A stretch of 12,127 bases of DNA from Defluviitaleaceae bacterium (GTDB lineage: Bacteria > Bacillota > Clostridia > Lachnospirales > WQUN01), in assembly GCA_009783525.1 (NCBI GenBank), contig WRDG01000040.1:1-12127 (forward strand). The letters are read 5' to 3'. The translations under genes were made by a program, and so were the position numbers. Positions within the stretch are counted from its first letter, which is position 1; every line of letters begins with the position of its first letter. Below are positions 6,208 to 11,919 of this stretch, piece by piece. Under the pieces are notes generated by a model. The model was not told where the DNA came from. It saw only the letters and a program-made list of their open reading frames with translations, and made no database searches.

Positions 6208-8304
6208 TCAAGCCCCCGCTTCTTCAGGCCTTTCCGGTTGATCCAAAGCCTCAGTATAACCGCATTCGGTGTTTCCGCAAACGGCGCGGGGCTGTTTCGC
6301 TCCCTTCACCGTTAGAGGAGCGCCGCACTCGGGGCATTTTTTTCCGGTGGGACGGCCCCATGACATAAAACTGCACTCGGGGTTTTTTTCGCAGCCGAAA
6401 TATTTGCGGCCCTTTTTGGTTTTTTTGTAAAGCACCTTGCCGCCGCAGAACGGGCAGTCGATGCCCGCTTCCTCGAGCAGGGTTTTCGTGCTCATGCAGT
6501 CAGGAAAACCGGGGCACGCCAAAAACCGTCCGTAGCGCCCCATTTTGATTACCATCATCCGGCCGCATTTATCGCACGGCACATCCGTTACTTCGTCGCG
6601 GATTTCTACATGCTCGATTGTTTCCGCGACATGCTTCACCTTTTCTTCCAAATCCGGATAAAAGCTGCGGATTATGTCCTTCCAAAAAATTTCGCCCGCT
6701 TCGACGCGGTCAAGGTCGTCTTCCATGCTCGCGGTAAAACCCGTGTCAATGACGTCTTCAAAATTGCCGACCATTAATTTGTTTACCACTTCGCCAAGTT
6801 CCGTAGGGTAAAGTATTTTATTTTCGCGCGATATATAACCCCTGTAGACAATGTTCGTGATGGTCGTTGAATATGTGCTGGGCCGCCCTATGCCGCGTTC
6901 TTCCATTTCTTTTACCATGCTGCCCTCGGAATACCTGCCCGGCGGCTGCGTAAAATGCTGCGCGGACCTGCACTCATGCAGTTTTACTTCGCCGTTTTCG
7001 TTCATGTCCGGCATTGCTACTTCCGTTCCGTTTTCTTCGTTTTTTGCGTTTACGAGCAAGTAACCGTCAAAGACAAGCTTCGACCCGCTCGCCCGAAATA
7101 CCGTTTCGCTTGCGCCGTCCGTTTTTTTCCGCGCCGTAATTTTTACCGCCGACGTCTCGTAAACAGCGGGCGGCATGAGGCTGCTGACAAACCGCTCCCA
7201 TATAAGCTTGTACAGCTTATATTGATCGCGTGACAACGAATCTTTTAACGATTCCGGCGTACGTCCCGCCAGCGTTGGGCGTATCGTTTCGTGCGCGTCC
7301 TGGCTGCGGCTTTTGCTTTTATGTTCCGGTTTTTCGTTTACCTGATATTTATTGCCGTAATTATTTTTTATAAATTCTGAAGCTTCCGCAAACGCTGAAT
7401 CCGAAACACGCGCGGAATCTGTTCTTATATAGCTCACAAGCCCTATCATGCCTTCGTCCGTTATTTCGATGCCTTCGTAAAGCTGCTGGGCGATAAGCAT
7501 CGTTTTGGAAGTGGGAAAATTGAGCAGACGCGACGCATCCTGCTGCAATGTGCTTGTTATGTACGGCGGCGGGGCTTTTTTAATGCGCGTGCCGCATTTG
7601 ATTTCGTTTATCATGCAAACGGAATTTTTTACGGCTTCGAGCACACTGTCAACTTCCGCTTTGTTTTTTAAGTCTTTGTGATGAGCCGTAAATTTTTTGC
7701 CGCTTTCTGTTATAAAAACCGCGTCGAGCGTCCAATATTCATCCGGTATAAATTGCTCGATTTCTTCTTCGCGTTCGCAGATCAATTTTAACGCCACCGA
7801 CTGCACGCGTCCCGCGCTCAAGCCCTTTTTAACTTTTTGCCAAAGCAGCGGGCTAAGTTTATAACCCACGACGCGGTCAAGCACACGCCGCGCCTGCTGC
7901 GCGTCCACAAGCCTCATATCAATCCCGCGTGATTCGGAAAGCGACTTAATTACCGCCGCAGGGGTTATTTCGTTAAACGTAATGCGCTTGGTTTTTTTTA
8001 CGTCGAGGCCGAGCGCGTATATCAAATGCCAGCTTATGGCCTCGCCTTCGCGGTCGGGGTCTGTCGCAAGAAAAACGTTGTCCGCCGCTTTCACCTTTTT
8101 TCTTAATTTTTTTAAAATTTCGCCTTTGCCGCGAATCGTGATGTACTTGGGATCGTAATCGTTTTCCGCGCTTACACCCATTTCACTTTTAGGCAAATCC
8201 CGCACATGCCCCACGCATGCTTCAATATTAAAATCCGCGCCCAAAATTTTTTCCAAAGTTTTTATTTTATGCGGGGATTCTATAATCATAAGGTTTTGCG
8301 CCAT
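6208..8304 (-). CDS. topA: DNA topoisomerase I (type IA) with three C-terminal zinc fingers
   Basis: A 698-residue bacterial topoisomerase I, which relaxes negative supercoils by a transient 5'-phosphotyrosine single-strand break. The Toprim domain has Glu9 (IIESPHK) and the metal-binding acidic cluster Asp82, Asp84 and Glu86 in ATDPDREGEA. The active-site tyrosine is Tyr292 in SYIRTDS, near the usual position. The C-terminus has three four-cysteine zinc fingers: Cys577/580/597/603, Cys617/620/638/644 and Cys657/660/676/681, the standard arrangement in Bacillota. Length is normal and the gene is intact. The start ATG is preceded by GGTGGAGG five bases upstream on the minus strand. It follows dprA by 17 bp, the common dprA-topA order, and is coupled to a zinc-ribbon gene by a 1-bp gap. 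Where many relatives have trmFO or a xerC-like gene next, here there is only the zinc-ribbon protein. Confidence 0.98.
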   Translation of the reverse strand: MAQNLMIIESPHKIKTLEKILGADFNIEACVGHVRDLPKSEMGVSAENDYDPKYITIRGKGEILKKLRKKVKAADNVFLATDPDREGEAISWHLIYALGLDVKKTKRITFNEITPAAVIKSLSESRGIDMRLVDAQQARRVLDRVVGYKLSPLLWQKVKKGLSAGRVQSVALKLICEREEEIEQFIPDEYWTLDAVFITESGKKFTAHHKDLKNKAEVDSVLEAVKNSVCMINEIKCGTRIKKAPPPYITSTLQQDASRLLNFPTSKTMLIAQQLYEGIEITDEGMIGLVSYIRTDSARVSDSAFAEASEFIKNNYGNKYQVNEKPEHKSKSRSQDAHETIRPTLAGRTPESLKDSLSRDQYKLYKLIWERFVSSLMPPAVYETSAVKITARKKTDGASETVFRASGSKLVFDGYLLVNAKNEENGTEVAMPDMNENGEVKLHECRSAQHFTQPPGRYSEGSMVKEMEERGIGRPSTYSTTITNIVYRGYISRENKILYPTELGEVVNKLMVGNFEDVIDTGFTASMEDDLDRVEAGEIFWKDIIRSFYPDLEEKVKHVAETIEHVEIRDEVTDVPCDKCGRMMVIKMGRYGRFLACPGFPDCMSTKTLLEEAGIDCPFCGGKVLYKKTKKGRKYFGCEKNPECSFMSWGRPTGKKCPECGAPLTVKGAKQPRAVCGNTECGYTEALDQPERPEEAGA

Positions 8305-8321
8305 TAAAACCCTCCACCGGT

Positions 8322-9410
8322 TTAAATATTCTTTATGTATCTCATTCCGGGTATTTTTTTTATGTAACCCTTCAATTCGAGCATCGTCAGCAGATAATGC
8401 AGCGTTTGCGCTTCGCCGCCCGCCGCGTCCAAAATTTCGTCAAAAGCTTTCGGCTCATAGGTCAAAATATCATATACAATCTTTTCTTGCGGCGCAAGCT
8501 TGTCGCTTTTAGGCGCGGACACGCCGCGATCCGCCTTTTCGTTTATGCCGAGAGCATCCAGTATGTCTTTATAGCCGTTGACCTGCTCCGCGCCTTCGGC
8601 AAGCAGCGCGTTCGTGCCTTCGCTCAGTTTGCTCGTTATGTTGCCGGGCACGGCCATCACGCGCCGGCCTTGGTCGAGCGCCTGGTCGACGGTTATTAGC
8701 GTGCCGCTCTTCTTGCCCGCCTCAACAACCACGGTAATCGAAGCGAGCCCGCTTATTATTCTGTTGCGCACCGGAAAATAAGACGGCATGGGCGTAGTGC
8801 CCGGCGGGTATTCCGAAAGCACGCAGCCGTTCGCGATTATTTCTTCGCGCAAACTGCGGTTTTCCGCCGGATAGCAAATGTCCGCGCCGCAACCGAGCAC
8901 CGCGACCGTTTTGCCTCCGCCCTCTATCGCTCCCCTGTGCGCCATGCTGTCAATGCCTCGCGCCATCCCGCTTATTACGGCGACGCCGTGCGCCGCAAGC
9001 GGTTTGCTGATGATCCGCGCGGCGGTGAGCCCGTATTCCGAACACCTGCGCGAGCCTATTACGGCAACGGCGGGGCAGTTTGCGCCGGGCAGTCCGCCGA
9101 TAAAAAATACGCCGACGGGCGGGTCGGGTATTTCGGCGAGCGGTTTTGGAAACTCCGCGTCAAAACGTGACACAAAGCGCATCTTCAACTGCTCCGTTAA
9201 TTTAATTAGCGCTTTAATTTTTTCCGGGTCTCTGTTGTTTAAAATCGCATGCACGTTTTGCTCCGTGACGCCGGGCGTCACGCGAAGCAAATCTTCATTT
9301 GCGTCGTGCAGCGCGCGGGCGGAACCGAACATTTCAAGCAGCGCGTTCTGTTTGCGCGAGCCCATCGCATAAAGCGTCGAAAGCCAAAGTAAATAATAGT
9401 CGTCGCTCAT
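8322..9410 (-). CDS. dprA: DNA-processing protein DprA/Smf
   Basis: A 362-residue protein that in transformable bacteria binds incoming single-stranded DNA and loads RecA; it is also widespread in species not known to be competent. The N-terminal helical SAM-like part (1-65) precedes the Rossmann-like DNA-binding core (about 80-285) with the family signatures AVIGSRRCSEYG (116-127), ISGMARGIDSMAH (146-158), GCGADICYPAEN (173-184), SEYPPGTTP, FPVRNRIISGLA and EAGKKSGTLIT. The C-terminal segment (about 300-362) is the winged-helix (DML1-like) domain. Length and motifs are complete. The ribosome binding site is weak (GGAG about 11 bases before ATG). It is the first gene of the dprA-topA operon; a candidate promoter lies just upstream. 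Confidence 0.97.
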   Translation of the reverse strand: MSDDYYLLWLSTLYAMGSRKQNALLEMFGSARALHDANEDLLRVTPGVTEQNVHAILNNRDPEKIKALIKLTEQLKMRFVSRFDAEFPKPLAEIPDPPVGVFFIGGLPGANCPAVAVIGSRRCSEYGLTAARIISKPLAAHGVAVISGMARGIDSMAHRGAIEGGGKTVAVLGCGADICYPAENRSLREEIIANGCVLSEYPPGTTPMPSYFPVRNRIISGLASITVVVEAGKKSGTLITVDQALDQGRRVMAVPGNITSKLSEGTNALLAEGAEQVNGYKDILDALGINEKADRGVSAPKSDKLAPQEKIVYDILTYEPKAFDEILDAAGGEAQTLHYLLTMLELKGYIKKIPGMRYIKNI

Positions 9411-9437
9411 TAATCCGCGGCTCCGATTTTTTTTAGC

Positions 9438-9466
9438 ATATTACTATATTTTTTTGCCCGCAACAA
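9438..9466 (-). promoter_or_regulatory. dprA: Possible promoter of the dprA-topA operon
   Basis: Read on the minus strand, TTGTTG (9466-9461) is 17 bp from TAATAT (9443-9438), about 28 bp upstream of the dprA start codon. The -35 box matches consensus at only three positions. It is the best-spaced pair in the gap between dprA and the repeat region. Confidence 0.35.
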
Positions 9467-9537
9467 TTTACAATGGAAGCCGAACACATTGATTTTTATT
9501 ACGGTAATTTTTGCAAATCCGGTTGAGAAAATTTTTT

Positions 9538-9567
9538 TTCGAACGAACCGACTTCGAACGAACCGAC
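9538..9567. repeat. 15-bp tandem direct repeat, two copies
   Basis: Two identical adjacent copies of TTCGAACGAACCGAC. Each copy holds the internal palindrome TTCGAA. Short tandem duplication in intergenic DNA; no role visible. Confidence 0.9.
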
Positions 9568-9592
9568 GAAGTATTAAATGATTGGAAGATTA

Positions 9593-9674
9593 AGGAAGAA
9601 ACACCGAAGGTGTTTCTGTGCAAAAAAAATCGAAATTGCTTTTGTGCAAAAAAAACCGAAGGTGTTTTAGTGCG
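9593..9674. repeat. One intact and two decayed copies of the 30-bp palindromic element
   Basis: Bases 9593-9622 are identical to the units at 9801-9890 (flank AGGA, arms AGAAACACC and GGTGTTTCT, tail GTGCA). The two following stretches keep only pieces: AAAAAATCGAAATTGCTTTTGTGCA and a second ending CCGAAGGTGTTTTAGTGCG. They look like older copies losing their left flank. Confidence 0.8.
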
Positions 9675-9704
9675 CAGAGCTTATAAAGCTCCTTTAATGT
9701 AAAT

Positions 9705-9733
9705 TTGCAGTTAATCATTGAATGAATTATATT
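9705..9733 (+). promoter_or_regulatory. Possible promoter at the GNAT gene start
   Basis: TTGCAG (9705-9710) stands 17 bp from TATATT (9728-9733, 5/6). Transcription would start near 9740, that is, at the first base of the 30-bp repeat array and after the first ATG of the frame (9722). If real, translation must start further in, for example at one of the in-frame GTG codons inside the repeats. The -35 box is poor. Confidence 0.35.
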
Positions 9734-10984
9734 ATTCGCAAGGAAGAAACACCGAAGGTGTTTCTGTGCAGGGAAGAAACACCGAAGGTGTTTCTGTGCA
9801 AGGAAGAAACACCGAAGGTGTTTCTGTGCAAGGAAGAAACACCGAAGGTGTTTCTGTGCAAGGAAGAAACACCGAAGGTGTTTCTGTGCAGGGAAGAAAC
9901 ACCGCAGGAGATTTTATGTTCGGACGGCGCCGTCGCGCTTGCCGAAATCTCTCGCCGCGACCTGCGCATGATTTACGATTCGTGGCTTGAAGATGAAACG
10001 GTTCTTAGCTACAACTACAGGCTGCCGTACACGTTTAAAGAATTTTGCGCAAACCATATGGCCGCACAAAAAAAACCCTGCGGGGTTTCTTTTTTTGACA
10101 CATGGAGCGCGGTTATTTTGTTGTTTGAAGATAAAAAACAGCGGGGGGTTAAGCTCGAAAATAAAAAACAGCGGAGGGTTAAGCGCGAAAAAGAAAATCC
10201 GCAGGGGTTTTTTTGCAAAAAAGCTAAAATCGTGGGGCGCATCGGCATTTCGCCCGGAATGCCGGATCTGACCATAACGGTGTTCGCGCCGTACCGCAAT
10301 AAAAAAATCGGCACGGCGGCGTTCGCGCTGGGAGTGAGGTACTGCTTCGAAACCCTCGGCATGGACGCCGTTTACGCGGGCTGCTACGAAGACAACACGG
10401 CAAGCAGAAAAATGATCGAGCGCTGCGGCTTCACGCCAAACCCGGAGGGCAATGTCAAAGAAAAACATATCATCACGGGCGAAGACAGGCTTCAGCTCGA
10501 TTATTGCATCCGCGCACAAAAATTCCAAAGGAGTTCCTTCCTTAACCCGAAGTTTTTAACGGATTATGAATTAGTCGACAACGGCCTCACCGCCGAAGAT
10601 CTGTTCACGTTAAGGCAGTCGGCGGGCTGGGGCGCGATTTCTGCCGAGCAGTTAAAACGCGGGCTGGACGGCTCGCTGTTTAGCGTCGCGGCGGTTTCAA
10701 ACGGAAAAACGGTGGGCGCGGGCCGCCTCGTGGGCGACGGCGCGCTCGTGTGCCACATACAGGATGTGATTGTGCTGCCGGAGTTTCAAGGCAGAGGCAT
10801 CGGCACAAAAATAGTCGGACGGTTAATTGAATACGCGAAACAAAGCACAGGCGAGGGCGAAAGCATCGCCGTCGGCCTTTTTTCCGCGAAGGGCCGCGAA
10901 GGTTTTTACGAACGCTTCGGCTTTTACATCCGCCCGAACGAACGGCGCGGCGCGGGAATGGAGATGATAGTCCGCGGCAAATAA
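9722..10984 (+). CDS. Tandem-domain GNAT N-acetyltransferase with palindromic repeat insertions
   Basis: A two-domain acetyltransferase of 420 residues as read from the first ATG. The first GNAT domain (about 70-265) is RimJ/RimL-like, with the acetyl-CoA motif region APYRNKKIGTAAF (189-201) and the typical ending EDNTASRKMIERCGF. The second (about 281-420) is Acetyltransf_1-like, with VLPEFQGRGIGTKI (351-364) and FYERFGF. GNATs move an acetyl group from acetyl-CoA to amines or protein N-termini; the substrate here is unknown. Residues 7-66 are six repeats of the type KEETPKVFLC encoded by 30-bp palindromic units. Two further inserts disrupt the first domain: about 115-125 (KKPCGVSFF) and 138-168, the latter exactly three 30-bp units between the strands ending LLFED and starting KIVGRIG. 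The second domain is free of them. The start is uncertain: 9722 has no clear ribosome binding site, and a strong one at 9904-9909 serves an ATG in another frame. The gene is open throughout, so it may still be expressed. Confidence 0.8.
   Translation: MNYIIRKEETPKVFLCREETPKVFLCKEETPKVFLCKEETPKVFLCKEETPKVFLCREETPQEILCSDGAVALAEISRRDLRMIYDSWLEDETVLSYNYRLPYTFKEFCANHMAAQKKPCGVSFFDTWSAVILLFEDKKQRGVKLENKKQRRVKREKENPQGFFCKKAKIVGRIGISPGMPDLTITVFAPYRNKKIGTAAFALGVRYCFETLGMDAVYAGCYEDNTASRKMIERCGFTPNPEGNVKEKHIITGEDRLQLDYCIRAQKFQRSSFLNPKFLTDYELVDNGLTAEDLFTLRQSAGWGAISAEQLKRGLDGSLFSVAAVSNGKTVGAGRLVGDGALVCHIQDVIVLPEFQGRGIGTKIVGRLIEYAKQSTGEGESIAVGLFSAKGREGFYERFGFYIRPNERRGAGMEMIVRGK
9741..9920. repeat. Tandem array of six 30-bp palindromic units at the GNAT 5' end
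   Basis: Units begin at 9741, 9771, 9801, 9831, 9861 and 9891. The first five differ only in the first base (A or G); each has a 9-bp stem (arms AGAAACACC and GGTGTTTCT, loop GAA). The sixth keeps the left half but its right half (GCAGGAGATTTTATG) resembles the right arm of the related element at 11089-11118, so its hairpin is broken. The 30-bp length keeps the frame, giving KEETPKVFLC-type decapeptides. Confidence 0.95.
10066..10096. repeat. Diverged palindromic unit inside the first GNAT domain
   Basis: An A8-CCC arm, a TGC loop and a GGGGTTTCTTTTTTT arm align with the 30-bp element, including the conserved TTTCT of the right arm. It encodes the KKPCGVSFF stretch in a different codon phase from the N-terminal array. 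The stem followed by a T-run also has the look of an intrinsic terminator. Confidence 0.65.
10131..10220. repeat. Three diverged 30-bp units inserted in the first GNAT domain
   Basis: Units at 10131-10160 and 10161-10190 are near-identical (AAAAAACAGCGG, then GGGTTAAGC). The third, 10191-10220, has an imperfect hairpin (AAAATCC, GCA, GGGGTTTT) and aligns with positions 4-30 of the N-terminal unit in the same codon phase, giving ENPQGFFC against EETPKVFLC. Together they add exactly 90 bp between two core strands. Confidence 0.75.
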
Positions 10985-10997
10985 CGATCCGGCTGCA

Positions 10998-11087
10998 CGG
11001 GAACGCGGCGCAGCCGCTAGCTTGGAACGCGGCATAGCCGCTAGCTTGGAACGCGGCATAGCCGCTAGCTTGGAACGCGGCGCAGCC
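10998..11087. repeat. 24-bp tandem repeat, nearly four copies
   Basis: Units at 10998, 11022, 11046 and 11070 (last one partial). Each contains a GCGGC/GCCGC hairpin around ATA or GCA, followed by the palindrome GCTAGC. Two central copies are identical; the first and last carry CGCAGCC in place of CATAGCC. Confidence 0.92.
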
Positions 11088-11088
11088 A

Positions 11089-11118
11089 AGGAAGAATCTC
11101 TGCAGGAGATTCTGTGCG
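11089..11118. repeat. Variant 30-bp palindromic element with compensated stem
   Basis: It matches the units at 9741-9890 in 23 of 30 positions. Four of the seven differences form two paired changes in the stem (A-T to T-A twice), another makes a G-T pair, one is in the loop and one is the last base. Arms are AGAATCTC and GAGATTCT. Confidence 0.85.
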
Positions 11119-11132
11119 CCGACTTATTGCGC

Positions 11133-11186
11133 TGCAATTGCGTCCGTTTTTGCAATTGCGTCCGTTTTTGTCATTGCATCCGTACT
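11133..11186. repeat. 18-bp tandem repeat, two perfect copies and one diverged
   Basis: TGCAATTGCGTCCGTTTT occurs at 11133-11150 and 11151-11168; 11169-11186 is a diverged third copy (TGTCATTGCATCCGTACT). Confidence 0.9.
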
Positions 11187-11196
11187 TCGTTTTGCC

Positions 11197-11218
11197 ATTG
11201 CGGCCCCCGAGCCGCAAT
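11197..11218. repeat. 8-bp-stem hairpin
   Basis: Arms ATTGCGGC and GCCGCAAT surround CCCCGA. No T-run follows, so it is not a standard intrinsic terminator, though it could protect the 3' end of the GNAT mRNA. Confidence 0.75.
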
Positions 11219-11242
11219 CCCGCACTCCCCTTTTCACGAAAG

Positions 11243-11289
11243 ATTCCGGGTCAAGCCCGGAATGACAGAGCAAGCCCGAAATGACAGAT
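11243..11289. repeat. ATTCCGGG/CCCGGAAT palindrome with 19-bp tandem duplication
   Basis: Arms ATTCCGGG (11243-11250) and CCCGGAAT (11256-11263) flank TCAAG. The 19 bases from 11252 are repeated with two changes from 11271 (CAAGCCCGAAATGACAGAT). From memory, similar GGGTCAAGCCCGGAATGACA motifs are scattered between genes in many unrelated bacterial genomes; this would need a search to confirm. Confidence 0.8.
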
Positions 11290-11304
11290 TAAGGAGGTAA
11301 ATTA

Positions 11305-11919
11305 TTGACCACAAAAATAAAATGGGCGGACAGGGTCCCGCAAGAAAAAATCCGCGCACTGTATAAAAGCGACGCAAAAAACTTTCAAGACAGCGAGCTT
11401 GCGGACGAAGTGGGCTGCGGCTTTTACGCGAGGGCGGAAAGCATTGTAAAGGTAAACCGCGCCCACAACACGGCAACGGCGGAGTGCCCTAACTGCGGCG
11501 CCGACGTTGTGTGCGGCGCAAATCTATACGCCTGCGAATGCGGCTGGAACATGACGGCAAAGGATTATCACGACACATACAGAAAAAAGCAGCTTGTCGG
11601 CGGAATGTATGTGTTCGCAAAAAAATTCATGAGCGACTGGGAGCATGCGGGCGGCGACTACTCAAAAAAAATGCTGGCGATAGACAGCCTGATACATGAG
11701 TTCCATTGGCACATGGATCGGTTCGTGACAAGGCCGGTGGCCATAAATTTTATCGAAGGCAAGCTTGCGTCGGTTTGGAATTTGATTATCGAACTGGCGG
11801 GTTACAGCAAAGAAACATATAAAGAAAAAATGGAAAGTTGGCTGAAAAAATCCAAGGACACGCCTTGGCTGCGCGAGCTTATAGAAAAAGGGAGCCTTCA
11901 CTATGCCTTACTTCCGTAA
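11305..11919 (+). CDS. Uncharacterised zinc-ribbon protein
   Basis: A 204-residue protein of unknown function. A cysteine cluster (Cys61 and Cys64 in CPNCG, then Cys77 and Cys79 in ACECGW) probably binds zinc. The C-terminal half contains LIHEFHWHM (129-137) and RPVAINFIEGKL (143-154), a His/Arg-containing stretch I have the impression recurs in conserved hypothetical proteins of Bacillota, but I cannot name a family. There is no signal peptide or membrane segment, so it should be cytoplasmic. The TTG start is chosen because a perfect AAGGAGG (11291-11297) stands seven bases upstream. Its last 17 bases overlap the start of the following GNAT gene, implying co-expression. Confidence 0.8.
   Translation: MTTKIKWADRVPQEKIRALYKSDAKNFQDSELADEVGCGFYARAESIVKVNRAHNTATAECPNCGADVVCGANLYACECGWNMTAKDYHDTYRKKQLVGGMYVFAKKFMSDWEHAGGDYSKKMLAIDSLIHEFHWHMDRFVTRPVAINFIEGKLASVWNLIIELAGYSKETYKEKMESWLKKSKDTPWLRELIEKGSLHYALLP

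Larger units (their letters stand above)
9411..9721. other. Repeat-bearing intergenic region between dprA and the GNAT gene
   Basis: This 311-bp gap holds no convincing gene. It contains the candidate dprA promoter, a 15-bp direct repeat (9538-9552 and 9553-9567, TTCGAACGAACCGAC), one perfect copy of the 30-bp palindromic element (9593-9622), two decayed relatives of it (about 9623-9647 and 9648-9674), and a small palindrome with arms GAGCTT and AAGCTC (about 9677-9691). A 63-codon open frame at 9511-9702 merely translates these repeats. Confidence 0.75.
10985..11304. other. Intergenic mosaic of short repeats
   Basis: This 320-bp gap has no supportable gene. In order it holds the 24-bp tandem repeat, a relative of the 30-bp palindromic element, an 18-bp tandem repeat, an 8-bp-stem hairpin, the ATTCCGGG/CCCGGAAT palindrome with a 19-bp tandem duplication, and the ribosome binding site of the next gene. 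A 92-codon open frame (11022-11300) only translates these repeats. No clear intrinsic terminator for the GNAT gene is visible. Confidence 0.75.

Noticed and set aside
9511..9702. A 63-codon gene between dprA and the GNAT gene
   Set aside because: Its content is a translation of the 15-bp repeat and of the palindromic copies, its TTG start has no ribosome binding site, and no protein motif is visible.
9741..9920. CRISPR array
   Set aside because: The units are directly adjacent with no unique spacers, the whole 30 bp repeats, and no cas gene is near. The same holds for the array at 1086-1268, whose linkers are short and alike.
9741..10220. Insertion sequence or MITE with a transposase
   Set aside because: No transposase gene, long terminal inverted repeats or target duplications can be seen; the units are 30 bp, much shorter than usual MITEs.
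11022..11300. A 92-codon cysteine-rich protein
   Set aside because: The apparent Cys-rich segment and the VKPGMTE-like end come from tandem 18-bp and 19-bp DNA repeats; there is no ribosome binding site at the start.
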